Below, piece after piece: positions 8,487 through 16,324 of a stretch of DNA of 64,000 nt. Source of the DNA: Brevibacillus reuszeri (GTDB lineage Bacteria > Bacillota > Bacilli > Brevibacillales > Brevibacillaceae). Position numbers and translations under genes: made by a program. The notes under the pieces were generated by a model that was given only the letters and a program-made list of their open reading frames with translations, was not told the origin of the DNA and ran no database searches. Every line of letters begins with the position of its first letter. The stretch's first letter is position 1. The stretch spans positions 19,994 to 83,993 of the forward strand of contig NZ_BEXF01000028.1 of NCBI RefSeq assembly GCF_002897295.1, given 5' to 3'.

Positions 8487-9347
8487 ATGCTACTCACACC
8501 GGGCTTGGCTGCTTTTGATATGGATGGGACCTTGTTAAACAAAGACTCACAAATGACAGAGGTTACCAAAGAAGCGTGTCGTCAACTAAGAGAGCATGGC
8601 TGTAAACTGGTTTTGTCTACGGGCAGAACGTATGGGTCGGCACAGATCCCCATCGATTCCTTTCCATTCGACGGCTATGTATGCAGCAACGGAGCGACTT
8701 TGTACGAGGCAGACGGGACGTTGGTTCAACGTATTTCGTTGCCTAAGGACATCGTGTTTGATATGCTTCATATGCTCAGAGCGGAGCCGATTTACTACGA
8801 GCTGCACGATACAGCCAGTAGCCGCATGATGGTGAAAGAAGACCGTGAGCGTCTTGAAAAGTTGATCGAGGAAGATATCTCGGTCGAAGGCATGCTCATG
8901 CGCAGATTTGCTTTTTACAAGCTGGCTCGCATCGTTCCCTTGGCAGAAATGGTGGAAAAGGTGAATTCCGGTGAAAGCGAGATCGTAAAAATCTTTATCT
9001 GGCACAGCAATCCGGAAAAATTAGAATGGGTTCGCCAGCAGCTGGAACCGTGGAGTATGCGTGCGAACATCACTTCTTCTGGAAGCCACAATGTCGAGGT
9101 CATCCCTCAGGGCGTTTCCAAATGGGAGGGTCTGCGGTATTTTTGCGACAAATGGGGCGTAGGGCCAGAGAAAGTAATGGCTTTTGGTGACGCAGAGAAC
9201 GATAGGGAAGCGTTGACTGGGGCCGGTTATTCGGTGGCAATGGAAAATGCGTCCGAGGAAATCAAGCAGCTGGCGAAATATATCGCTCCACACCATAATG
9301 AAGACGGTGTCGCTACATTTATTCGTGAACGCATCATCGGCAAATAA
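8487..9347 (+). CDS. Cof-type HAD-superfamily phosphatase
   Basis: The 286-residue soluble protein belongs to the Cof/YwpJ branch of HAD hydrolases, which act on sugar phosphates, FMN or similar small phosphates. The nucleophile motif DMDGTLLNKD is at residues 11-20, motif II is LSTGRTYG, and the acidic motif IV is GDAENDREAL near residue 235. A cap domain lies between them. Its own terminator and the ftsH terminator flank it, so it is a single-gene unit. The ATG follows AGAGAGGGGAAAAGGG. The substrate cannot be assigned. Confidence 0.9.
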   Translation: MLLTPGLAAFDMDGTLLNKDSQMTEVTKEACRQLREHGCKLVLSTGRTYGSAQIPIDSFPFDGYVCSNGATLYEADGTLVQRISLPKDIVFDMLHMLRAEPIYYELHDTASSRMMVKEDRERLEKLIEEDISVEGMLMRRFAFYKLARIVPLAEMVEKVNSGESEIVKIFIWHSNPEKLEWVRQQLEPWSMRANITSSGSHNVEVIPQGVSKWEGLRYFCDKWGVGPEKVMAFGDAENDREALTGAGYSVAMENASEEIKQLAKYIAPHHNEDGVATFIRERIIGK

Positions 9348-9362
9348 GAATAAGCATATACA

Positions 9363-9389
9363 AACCGATCTGGAAAAGGTCGGTTTTTT
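9363..9389 (+). terminator. Intrinsic terminator after the HAD phosphatase gene
   Basis: A 9-bp stem (AACCGATCT with AGGTCGGTT) is followed by a run of T. Confidence 0.85.
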
Positions 9390-9409
9390 GTATTGGCAAA
9401 CCAGATACA

Positions 9410-9438
9410 TTGACAAGGCTAGGTAATCAGCTTACAAT
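9410..9438 (+). promoter_or_regulatory. Sigma-A promoter of nadA
   Basis: TTGACA (9410-9415) and TACAAT (9433-9438) have the ideal 17-base spacing. Transcription would start near 9445, 33 bases before the nadA ATG. I see no clear NiaR-type operator. Confidence 0.8.
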
Positions 9439-9477
9439 GACCGTAAATTATGACACCACCGTAGGGGGATTTTTTCC

Positions 9478-10422
9478 ATGGACGCTTTAGCGTTAGAAAA
9501 AAAAGCCCAGCGAAACGCTGAGTTACGTGAACGGCTGATGCAGCTGAAGAAAGAGAGAAACGCCATTATTCTTGCTCACTTTTATCAACGTCCAGAGATT
9601 CAGGAAGTAGCTGACTTTATCGGGGACTCTTTTGGCTTGGCTCAAAAAGCGAAAGAAACCGATGCAGATGTGATTTTGTTCTGTGGAGTTCACTTCATGG
9701 GAGAAAGTGCAAAAATTCTCAATCCCCAAAAGACAGTAATCATCCCTGACGAACGAGCAGGCTGTCCGATGGCCGACATGGTGAATGTGGAGGGTCTTCG
9801 CAAGCTGAAAGCACAGCATCCAAACGCGAAGGTAGTGGCTTATATCAATACTTCTGCTGATGTCAAAGCAGAGACCTACATCTGCTGTACGTCGTCCAAC
9901 GCGAAGCGGGTGATCGAGTCTGTAGACAGCGATGAGATCATTTGGGTGCCGGATAAAAACCTGGGCCACTATGTCTCGCAGTTTACAGACAAGAAAATGA
10001 TTATTTGGGAAGGCTACTGCAATACGCATGACCAGCTGTCTGTAGAAGACATCATGACGTTGAAGCAGCAGCACCCGGAAGCAGTCGTTGTCGTGCATCC
10101 GGAATGTCGTCCTGAAGTCGTTTCTTTGGCGGACTATGTCGGTTCTACAACAGGAATCCTCAAATACTGCCGCGAATCGTCTCACAAAGAGTTTATTATC
10201 GGTACCGAGGATGGCACACGTTATATGCTGGAAAAAGACAGCCCAGAGAAAACGTTTATTTTCGCTTCCAAGTACCTCGTTTGCCCGAACATGAAGGTAA
10301 ACAACCTTAAAAAATGTGTGGAAGCACTGGAAAATATGAAGCCAGAGATTTTTGTTCCAAAAGATGTTGCAGATGCTGCGCGTGCTTCTTTGGAGCGTAT
10401 GCTGGAAGTTGCTCCGGCTTAA
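9478..10422 (+). CDS. nadA: Quinolinate synthase
   Basis: NadA condenses iminoaspartate with dihydroxyacetone phosphate to quinolinate, using a 4Fe-4S cluster. Typical segments are LAHFYQRPEIQEVADFIGDS, FCGVHFMGESAKIL, AGCPMADM, CCTSSNAK, VHPECRPEV and VCPNMKVNNL, which include the expected cluster cysteines. The 314-residue length fits the short form of the family. The gene is monocistronic, with its own sigma-A promoter and terminator, and stands 5.9 kb from nadB-nadC; in B. subtilis the three form one operon. The ribosome binding site is GTAGGGGGA. Confidence 0.96.
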   Translation: MDALALEKKAQRNAELRERLMQLKKERNAIILAHFYQRPEIQEVADFIGDSFGLAQKAKETDADVILFCGVHFMGESAKILNPQKTVIIPDERAGCPMADMVNVEGLRKLKAQHPNAKVVAYINTSADVKAETYICCTSSNAKRVIESVDSDEIIWVPDKNLGHYVSQFTDKKMIIWEGYCNTHDQLSVEDIMTLKQQHPEAVVVVHPECRPEVVSLADYVGSTTGILKYCRESSHKEFIIGTEDGTRYMLEKDSPEKTFIFASKYLVCPNMKVNNLKKCVEALENMKPEIFVPKDVADAARASLERMLEVAPA

Positions 10423-10443
10423 GAAAACGATTCATTTATAGAA

Positions 10444-10490
10444 AAAAGCAGGGAGTAGGGCCGCTTATAGGCTCCACTCCCTTTTTGCTT
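10444..10490. terminator. Terminator between nadA and the convergent ftsW/rodA-like gene
   Basis: The inverted repeat AAAAAGCAGGGAGT ... ACTCCCTTTTTGCTT has A and T runs on both sides, so it can work for both convergent units. Confidence 0.8.
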
Positions 10491-10499
10491 GTGATATCC

Positions 10500-11789
10500 T
10501 TACTGTTTCGTTAGCTGCATGATATCTTTACGGCGATAGACATTGAGAACCAGCCCGATCAAGGCCATTTGCAGGACGAGATGCACAACTCCATTGCTGA
10601 CAAATGGCAGAATAGCGGAGGTGGGTGGTACAAGTCCGATGGTCATGAAAATACTCCAGAAATACGGAGTGAAGAAGACTGCCATCCAACCGGACAAAAG
10701 CAGGAAGCCGTAACGGTCTTTTACCAGTTTTGTCGCTCTAAGCAGACGGGCGAACAGAATTATTCCAATCAGCACCAGTGCCGCCCCGGCTACCAAGCCA
10801 AAGCTGTAGACCAGATAGGTGAAGATGAAATCGGACTCGATGGCAGGGAGTGCATCCAGGCGTGAGCCGAAACCATTGCCCCAGAGCCCTGCGGAGGATA
10901 AGGCTTTCATGGATTGTACGAGCACGTATCCTCTGCCGTTTGGATCGGCATAAGGATCAAGAAAACTAAGAAGTCGCTCCCATTGGTTGAGGTTCATAGA
11001 AAAATATATCAAGCTTGCAACGGCAGGGATCGAAGTGCAAAGAAAAGATAGAATGATTCGTCGGTATGCCTGGGAAGTGAGAATGAGCACAAGGAATCCA
11101 ACGAGATACAGCAGGAGAGAAAATGTGTTATTTCCTCCGAGCAGTAATAGCAAGGGTAGAGCAAAAATAGCAAGGATTTTTATAAAAGAGTAACTCGCTT
11201 TCCAATTCCATTCCGCAAAGATCCCTGCCAGCGACACGATGAGAAGGTAGGGAGCTATGGCAAAGATATTGATATACCAGCTGCCTAAAAGGAATTGTGG
11301 CTGCCCGTTAATCGTATTTCTGGTTAGCAAGCTATAGAGCAAAAGAAGAAGCGTCAGGAAGTACAGGTGCTTGCTGTATCGTTTGAGCTTGGTGTAGTCG
11401 GCAAAGAGAATCGCGATGAAAGCGATGCTGCCAAGCAGCACCCCGATCAGCTGTCGTTCTAGCAGTCCCCCCTCATCCCGAGAGACGTTGATCGAATACA
11501 TGGAAAACAGTCCAAACCCAATCAAAACGGCTGCAAGTCCAAATATTCCCCACTCCATGCGAGGCTTATGTGCCTGATGAAGCTGTCGACCTAAAGTAGT
11601 AGGATCGCCCATGGCAGCTATCGCTTTTTCTACGGACTCTTCTTCGCCAACCCCCATGGAGCGAAAGTCTTCGATTTTGTCGGCAATATGATTCTCCAGT
11701 TCTAGCGTAATTGAGGGATGTACCTCTTTATTACGGATTTGTTTACAGACAAGCTGTATGTAATGGTCTATCCGTTCCTTTCCCATCAT
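10500..11789 (-). CDS. HAAS-domain / FtsW-RodA-SpoVE family fusion membrane protein
   Basis: The 429-residue product joins an N-terminal HAAS (DUF1700-like) helical domain (about residues 1-75, IDHYIQLVCKQIRNKEVHPS then AIAAMGDPTTLGRQLHQAHK) to a polytopic region with about ten membrane segments typical of the SEDS family FtsW/RodA/SpoVE (late hallmark FGLVAGAALVLIGIILFARLL). SEDS proteins polymerise glycan strands. HAAS domains usually occur in membrane proteins paired with PadR regulators, as here: the gene overlaps the PadR stop by ATGA and has GGAGG 10 bases upstream. The ATG at 11789 is therefore well supported. Whether it polymerises peptidoglycan or is a signalling derivative is open. 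Confidence 0.85.
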   Translation of the reverse strand: MMGKERIDHYIQLVCKQIRNKEVHPSITLELENHIADKIEDFRSMGVGEEESVEKAIAAMGDPTTLGRQLHQAHKPRMEWGIFGLAAVLIGFGLFSMYSINVSRDEGGLLERQLIGVLLGSIAFIAILFADYTKLKRYSKHLYFLTLLLLLYSLLTRNTINGQPQFLLGSWYINIFAIAPYLLIVSLAGIFAEWNWKASYSFIKILAIFALPLLLLLGGNNTFSLLLYLVGFLVLILTSQAYRRIILSFLCTSIPAVASLIYFSMNLNQWERLLSFLDPYADPNGRGYVLVQSMKALSSAGLWGNGFGSRLDALPAIESDFIFTYLVYSFGLVAGAALVLIGIILFARLLRATKLVKDRYGFLLLSGWMAVFFTPYFWSIFMTIGLVPPTSAILPFVSNGVVHLVLQMALIGLVLNVYRRKDIMQLTKQ

Positions 11790-12121
11790 GCCTGTCCACC
11801 TCCCAGTACATGATCTACGGCTGTACGAAAAGTGACCCACTCCTGTTTTTTATCCTGAAGATATTTTTTGCCTTCTGGCGTAATTTCGTAGTATTTCCGC
11901 TTTCTTTCTCCTTCGCCCTCACTCCAATACGAATGGACCATTCCATCTGATTCCAGCGTGTGTAATATCGGGTAGAGTGTTCCTTCTTTAAGCGAGAGGA
12001 CGCCATTTGAGTTCTTTTCCATGGCTTTGCTCATCTCGTAGCCGTACATCGGCTTTTGCTCCAACAGGGTCAGAATGAGAATAACCGTACTGCCCTTCAT
12101 CAATTCCTTGTTAATTTTCAT
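11786..12121 (-). CDS. PadR-family transcriptional regulator
   Basis: This 111-residue winged-helix repressor has the PadR core (STVILILTLLEQKPMYGYEM, then LKEGTLYPILHTLESDGMV and RKYYEITPEGKKYL). The ATG at 12121 follows GGAGGTATCT; the frame continues upstream but has no better start. It is the first gene of a two-gene operon with the HAAS-SEDS fusion. An imperfect palindrome at 12149-12169, just upstream, is a good candidate for its own operator. Short PadR-s1 proteins of this type commonly repress themselves and a downstream HAAS gene, often in response to envelope stress. The inducer is unknown. Confidence 0.93.
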   Translation of the reverse strand: MKINKELMKGSTVILILTLLEQKPMYGYEMSKAMEKNSNGVLSLKEGTLYPILHTLESDGMVHSYWSEGEGERKRKYYEITPEGKKYLQDKKQEWVTFRTAVDHVLGGGQA

Positions 12122-12148
12122 AGATACCTCCTTATGCATAGAAATACG

Positions 12149-12169
12149 ATACATAGAATATCTAGGTAT
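12149..12169. promoter_or_regulatory. Candidate PadR operator palindrome
   Basis: ATACATAGA, three bases, then TCTAGGTAT form 9-base arms with one mismatch. The site ends 28 bases before the padR start codon, where the promoter of this leftward operon should lie. Operator function is inferred from position and symmetry. Confidence 0.6.
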
Positions 12170-12266
12170 GATTCTAAAACAATTTGGCATCGTTTGGCAA
12201 GCGCTTTGACCTGATACGAAAAAAAGCTCCCGATTACCGGAAGCCATTTTCATTGTGATTGAGGTT

Positions 12267-12755
12267 TTACGAAGGCATAGGTGTAGGTGTTGGTTTGCCG
12301 TAGCCTTCTTTATAGGTATTGTCTATGTAGTTGCGAATCTCTAACGGTGTTTTACCTGCCTCTTTCAGCTTGGATGAAATGACGGCGATTTCCATACACA
12401 CGCCGCAACGTGTACCATGGTCGTCCCAAACGATTGAGCCATCAGGTAGCTCTTCTTTTATGAAGCAATTGCCATTGTGAAGATGGCCGGCACTCTCACC
12501 ACATCCGCAAAAGCAAGGGATCGATTTGAGCAGTTCGCGATTGGCGCCAGCGATTTTGTAGGACTCGATGATGACTGGGTCCAGGTTATCCAGAAATTTG
12601 GGCAGCTGATCGACCGAAGCCGTCTTCTCCTGTAGATCACCATTCGCTGCGTGCTGCGTGTGATCATGTTCATTGCTGGCATTATCCGTAGCTCCACAGC
12701 CAGTGAGAAGGGCTGCAGTAACGATACTAATGGCTAACCATGATTTACGTTTCAT
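12267..12755 (-). CDS. PCYCGC-motif lipoprotein
   Basis: The 162-residue product begins with a lipoprotein signal peptide (lipobox LLTGC) and has a His-rich stretch HDHTQH after the acylated cysteine. The core holds PCFCGCGESAGHLHNGNC followed by GTRCGVCMEIA, the Cys-rich pattern of the PCYCGC family, known in extracellular proteins of Bacillales. It would sit on the outer face of the membrane and probably binds metal through its Cys and His residues. It is divergent from znuA; the intergenic region holds Zur-box-like palindromes, so a link to metal homeostasis is plausible but unproven. The ATG at 12755 is chosen because GGGGGT lies 9 bases upstream. Confidence 0.85.
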   Translation of the reverse strand: MKRKSWLAISIVTAALLTGCGATDNASNEHDHTQHAANGDLQEKTASVDQLPKFLDNLDPVIIESYKIAGANRELLKSIPCFCGCGESAGHLHNGNCFIKEELPDGSIVWDDHGTRCGVCMEIAVISSKLKEAGKTPLEIRNYIDNTYKEGYGKPTPTPMPS

Positions 12756-12841
12756 TGTGGACATACCCCCTACCCCCTATATTATCACAATCACATGGAG
12801 GAAATATGAAGCTATGCCAAAGGAAATGAACATATTCCAGT

Positions 12842-12864
12842 TAAATCGGAATAAATCCTATTTA
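12842..12864. promoter_or_regulatory. Zur-box-like operator 1 upstream of znuA
   Basis: The palindrome AAATCGGAAT-A-AATCCTATTT (core 12843-12863) matches itself at 8 of 10 arm positions and resembles the Bacillus Zur box (AAATCGTAAT-N-ATTACGATTT). It overlaps the -35 region of the znuA promoter. Confidence 0.75.
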
Positions 12865-12889
12865 CTTTTTAGGCACCTGTCCGTATAAT
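12861..12889 (+). promoter_or_regulatory. Putative sigma-A promoter of znuA
   Basis: TTTACT (12861-12866) and a perfect TATAAT (12884-12889) are spaced by 17 bases. The promoter lies between the two Zur-box-like sites. Confidence 0.65.
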
Positions 12890-12907
12890 GAAAAACGAGA
12901 GAAAAGT

Positions 12908-12928
12908 AAATCGGAATCATTTTGAATT
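12908..12928. promoter_or_regulatory. Zur-box-like operator 2 upstream of znuA
   Basis: AAATCGGAAT-C-ATTTTGAATT shows 7 of 10 arm matches. It lies just downstream of the expected transcription start and ahead of the ribosome binding site, where bound repressor would block elongation or initiation. Confidence 0.65.
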
Positions 12929-12948
12929 GGAGTAGGAGGATATCAGAG

Positions 12949-13926
12949 ATGAAAAAGAGCCTGTTGGCTATGATAAGTTTATTAACTGCAGTGAGCATGG
13001 TAGGCTGCGGGGCAAAAGAGGCAGCGAGTACTCCGCAAGCGGATGGTCAAACTGCGGCAAAGCCAAAGGTGTATACAACGATTTATCCATTGGAGTATGT
13101 TTCAAAGCGCATCGGTGGCGAACATATTGACGTAACCAATCTCGTTCCCCCAGGTGTGGAGCCGCATGACTATGAGCCAACCGCAAAAGACATGGTGGCG
13201 CTCGCAGGTGCAGATATTTTCGCATTCAATGGAAGTGGTTTGGAGCTGTGGGTTGATAAGGCTGTAGGAAACCTCGACAAGAACAAAACGGTGATCGTCA
13301 ATTCAACTGAGGGTATGGATTTGCTGCAGGCAGCTGAACATAAGCACGAGGAAGAGGGGAAAGCCGAAGAGCATGCTGAGGAAGCGCATGAGCATGAGCA
13401 CGGTGAATTTGATCCACATGTATGGCTCGACCCGACCAAGCTAAAGGCACAGGCAGAAAAGATCAAAACAACTCTGGTACAGAAAGACCAGGCACATGCA
13501 GCTGATTATGAAAAGAACTTTGCACAGCTGGCAAGTGATCTCGATCAGCTGGATAAAGACTTCAAAGACATGGTAGCGCAAACGTCCAAAAAAGAATTCA
13601 TGGTTGCTCACAGTGCGTTTAGCTACTTAGCGAGTCGTTATGGACTTTTGCAGGTAGCGATTTCCGGAGTGAATCCTGCTGATGAGCCATCTCCTTCGCA
13701 ATTGAAAAACCTGGTGGAGCATGTCAAAGAGCACAACATCTCCTATGTGCTGTTTGAAACATTGGTATCGCCGAAAGTAGCGGAGGTCATTGCAAAAGAA
13801 GCGGGTGTGAAAACGGCTACCCTCAATCCATTGGAAGGTTTGACACAGGACGATATTAAGGCAAATCGAGATTATTTGTCGATTATGCGTGATAATATGG
13901 AAACATTGCGGACAGCATTAAAATAA
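12949..13926 (+). CDS. znuA: Zinc ABC transporter substrate-binding lipoprotein
   Basis: This 325-residue lipoprotein (lipobox MVGCG) is the extracytoplasmic zinc receptor of a ZnuABC/AdcABC importer. The cluster A-1 fold is seen in TIYPLEYVSKRIGGEHIDV and VPPGVEPHDYEPTAKDM, with an acidic His-rich loop (HKHEEEGKAEEHAEEAHEHE) before FDPHVWLDP, the feature that separates zinc from manganese receptors. The later metal ligands lie in VAHSAFSYLASRYGL and FETLVSPKVAEVIAKEAG. The ATG at 12949 has AGGAGGA 9 bases upstream. The Zur-box-like sites ahead predict induction under zinc starvation. A terminator separates it from znuC. Confidence 0.94.
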   Translation: MKKSLLAMISLLTAVSMVGCGAKEAASTPQADGQTAAKPKVYTTIYPLEYVSKRIGGEHIDVTNLVPPGVEPHDYEPTAKDMVALAGADIFAFNGSGLELWVDKAVGNLDKNKTVIVNSTEGMDLLQAAEHKHEEEGKAEEHAEEAHEHEHGEFDPHVWLDPTKLKAQAEKIKTTLVQKDQAHAADYEKNFAQLASDLDQLDKDFKDMVAQTSKKEFMVAHSAFSYLASRYGLLQVAISGVNPADEPSPSQLKNLVEHVKEHNISYVLFETLVSPKVAEVIAKEAGVKTATLNPLEGLTQDDIKANRDYLSIMRDNMETLRTALK

Positions 13927-13940
13927 AGCAAGAAAAAAGG

Positions 13941-13978
13941 GATGTCGCTTCTTTAGGGAGCGACATTCTATTTTTTCC
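13941..13978 (+). terminator. Intrinsic terminator after znuA
   Basis: TGTCGCT and AGCGACA form a 7-bp stem, extended by weaker pairs, with a 9-base loop and a T-rich tail. Confidence 0.75.
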
Positions 13979-14005
13979 ACCAAGTGCTTTTTGACCAAGA
14001 TATAC

Positions 14006-14034
14006 TTGTGATTGGAGTAAAATCGTAGTAGGAT
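14006..14034 (+). promoter_or_regulatory. Putative promoter of znuC-znuB-zur
   Basis: TTGTGA (14006-14011) and TAGGAT (14029-14034) are spaced by 17 bases and end 7 bases before a Zur-box-like palindrome. The match to sigma-A consensus is moderate. Confidence 0.5.
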
Positions 14035-14040
14035 GAAATC

Positions 14041-14061
14041 AAATCAGAACAAATCCGATTT
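14041..14061. promoter_or_regulatory. Zur-box-like operator upstream of znuC
   Basis: AAATCAGAAC-A-AATCCGATTT has the same 10-1-10 layout as the znuA sites, with 7 of 10 arm matches. It overlaps the expected transcription start of the znuC operon. Confidence 0.7.
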
Positions 14062-14077
14062 AAGGAATGATTGATTC

Positions 14078-14848
14078 ATGGAGCGGACAACACAAGGGAC
14101 ACCTGTCGTTAAGCTCACAGGAGTGTCCTTTCAATATGAAGACAAAGTGGTTCTCGATGAGGTTGGCTTCGCGCTGGAGCGCGGGGATTTTGTGGGCATC
14201 GTCGGTCCAAATGGATCAGGGAAGTCTACCTTGATGAAGCTGATTCTCGGTTTGCTCTCGCCTACCAAAGGAACCGTTGAGCTTTTTGGTCAGCCGCTAC
14301 CCAAATTCCGTGAGTGGAACCGCATTGGTTACGTTGCCCAGCAGGTGGCACATGGTGCTGGCGGATTTCCAGCTACAGTACGCGAAGTCGTCGCCTCTGG
14401 TCTGGTTGGCAAGGTGGGGCTGTTTCGCAGGTTGACCTCTCGTCACCATGAGAGTGTGAAAAATGCCGTAGAGCGTGTGGGCTTATCGGCAAAGCTCGAT
14501 CAACGGATTGGCAGCCTGTCTGGAGGTCAGCTGCAGCGCGTGTTTATTGCTCGTGCTTTGGTAGCCGAGCCGGAGCTGTTGATTTTGGATGAGCCGACCG
14601 TGGGTGTCGATCAGGAGTCGATCGAGCAGTTTTATGGTTTGCTGCGTTCTCTAAAGGAAGAAAACGGTTTGACGATGATGATTGTCAGCCATGATGTTGG
14701 TGTCATGACCCAGTGGGTGAACAAGGTCGCATGTGTACAGAAGAAAATTCACTTCCACGGAACAGCACATGACTTTGAGCACAACCAGGATAAGATTTTG
14801 GAAAGCATGTACGGCGGCTCGATGAAGCTGCTGTCTCATCATCACTAA
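14078..14848 (+). CDS. znuC: Zinc ABC transporter ATP-binding protein
   Basis: This is the 256-residue cytoplasmic ATPase of the zinc importer. It has Walker A GPNGSGKST, signature LSGGQLQRVFIARAL, Walker B LLILDEPTVGVD and the switch histidine in IVSHDVGVM. It closely follows the metal-type (cluster A-1) ABC pattern and ends with a His-rich tail (LLSHHH). It starts after a Zur-box-like operator and is followed 27 bases later by the permease gene, so znuC, znuB and zur probably form one operon separate from znuA. Confidence 0.94.
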   Translation: MERTTQGTPVVKLTGVSFQYEDKVVLDEVGFALERGDFVGIVGPNGSGKSTLMKLILGLLSPTKGTVELFGQPLPKFREWNRIGYVAQQVAHGAGGFPATVREVVASGLVGKVGLFRRLTSRHHESVKNAVERVGLSAKLDQRIGSLSGGQLQRVFIARALVAEPELLILDEPTVGVDQESIEQFYGLLRSLKEENGLTMMIVSHDVGVMTQWVNKVACVQKKIHFHGTAHDFEHNQDKILESMYGGSMKLLSHHH

Positions 14849-14875
14849 GCTCGTAAACACGTTAAAAGAGGGAGT

Positions 14876-15721
14876 ATGACCATGCTTGCTGATTGGTGGC
14901 AGTATGATTTTTTGCGGTATACCCTGTTTTCAGGGATTTTAATTGGACTGATCTGTCCGGTACTCGGGACATTTCTCATTGTTCGCCGTTTGTCCATGAT
15001 GGCGGATGGCTTGTCGCACGTAACGCTTTCCGGGGTAGCGGCAGGGATGCTGGTATCCAAGAAGATCGCATTTTTCTCAGCTGTGAATCCGTTGTTCTTC
15101 GGGATGCTGTTTGCCGTGGTGGGCTCGCTCTTTATTGAGCGACTGCGCAAGGTGTACAAGGCTTATCAGGACTTGGCCATTCCGATTATTCTATCGACTG
15201 GCTTGGGGCTTTTCACTGTCTTGATCAGTGTGGCAGATGGATTCAATGCTGATTTGTACTCGTACTTATTTGGTAAAATTGTTACTGTCTCTATCGAGGA
15301 TTTGTATGCACTGATTGGTGTGGCTGTCGTTGTTTTGGGTACAGTTGTACTGATTTACAAAGAATTGTTTGCTGTTTCCTTTGACGAAGAGTTCGCCCGG
15401 GTTTCAGGAGTGGCTAGACGTTCCATCAACTTATGGTTTATGGTATTGGTAGCATTGACGATTGCCGCTTCCATGCGCATCGTTGGTGTACTGTTGATCT
15501 CGGCACTGATTACGCTCCCGGTTGCCGCAAGCTTGCAAGTTGCGGGAAGCTTTCGCCAGACGATCTTTTTTTCCATTCTGTTTGCCGAAACCTCGGTATT
15601 GAGTGGTTTATATTTTGCCTATCTACTGGACTGGGCATCTGGTGGTACAATTGTATTGATGGCAGTATTGATTTTGCTTGTCGTTTTGGGTGTCAAAAAG
15701 CTACGGGTTCTTTTGCGATAA
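14876..15721 (+). CDS. znuB: Zinc ABC transporter permease
   Basis: This 281-residue protein has eight to nine hydrophobic segments and the ABC-3 family features RRLSMMADGLSHVTLSGVA and SALITLPVAASLQVAGSFR. It forms the membrane channel of the zinc importer with ZnuC. The ATG follows GAGGGAG by 4 bases; an in-frame ATG two codons on is possible. zur starts 38 bases after its stop. Confidence 0.94.
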   Translation: MTMLADWWQYDFLRYTLFSGILIGLICPVLGTFLIVRRLSMMADGLSHVTLSGVAAGMLVSKKIAFFSAVNPLFFGMLFAVVGSLFIERLRKVYKAYQDLAIPIILSTGLGLFTVLISVADGFNADLYSYLFGKIVTVSIEDLYALIGVAVVVLGTVVLIYKELFAVSFDEEFARVSGVARRSINLWFMVLVALTIAASMRIVGVLLISALITLPVAASLQVAGSFRQTIFFSILFAETSVLSGLYFAYLLDWASGGTIVLMAVLILLVVLGVKKLRVLLR

Positions 15722-15759
15722 GGTCATCTGGATAAGACAAAAGGAAGGAGTGTTTGTCG

Positions 15760-16185
15760 ATGAAAGTAGAAGAAGCGCTGCAAATATTGAAAGACAATGG
15801 GTTCAAATATACCGGCAAGCGGGAGGAGATGATTCGCATCTGCGCCGCAGAGAAGCGATACCTCTCAGCCAAGGATATTATGGAGCGAATCAAGGAGCTG
15901 TATCCTACACTCAGCTTTGATACCGTTTATCGCAACATCTCTACCTTTGTTGAGCTGGGGATCTTGGAGGAAACGGAGCTGGATGGCGAGGGCAAATTCC
16001 GGCTGGCCTGTTCGGCAGACGGTCACCATCACCACCACGTCATTTGTACGGAATGTGGAAAAACATCGTCGTTGCCAGGCTGTCCAATGAATATCATGGC
16101 AACGGTACCTGATGATTTTGAGGTGACGGGCCACAAGTTCGAAGTGTACGGAACATGCAAAGATTGCGTTTCACATACAAACTAA
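15760..16185 (+). CDS. zur: Fur-family repressor, zinc-type (Zur)
   Basis: The 141-residue product is a Fur-superfamily metalloregulator. The winged-helix part includes YTGKREEMIRICAAEKRYLSA and LSFDTVYRNISTFVELGILEE; the metal-sensing part has the HHHHH run, ICTECGKTSSLPGC and the C-terminal YGTCKDC, which supply the structural zinc Cys4 site. Its operon position behind znuC-znuB and the nearby palindromes argue for Zur rather than Fur or PerR. The ATG at 15760 lies 9 bases after AAGGAAGGAG; a TTG at 15754 is too close. A terminator follows. Confidence 0.92.
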   Translation: MKVEEALQILKDNGFKYTGKREEMIRICAAEKRYLSAKDIMERIKELYPTLSFDTVYRNISTFVELGILEETELDGEGKFRLACSADGHHHHHVICTECGKTSSLPGCPMNIMATVPDDFEVTGHKFEVYGTCKDCVSHTN

Positions 16186-16205
16186 ATGAACGTTTTTTCA
16201 AAAGG

Positions 16206-16236
16206 GAGTATCTGTTTTGGCAGATACTCTTTTTTC
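16206..16236 (+). terminator. Intrinsic terminator after zur
   Basis: A perfect 9-bp stem (GAGTATCTG with CAGATACTC) with a 6-base loop is followed by a T run. Confidence 0.9.
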
Positions 16237-16324
16237 GTTTTCTTCCAGCGCCGATTTGCTATAATGAGTGGAAAATCATCCGTTTTTTCTTGAACCTTTT
16301 ATTACATGGAGAGAAGGGACACTT

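Noticed and set aside
6461..8569. A 702-codon open frame on the minus strand opposite ftsH
   Set aside because: It mirrors the codon bias of ftsH, has no ribosome binding site, and its translation is rich in Cys, His and Phe without any domain. ftsH on the plus strand is certain.
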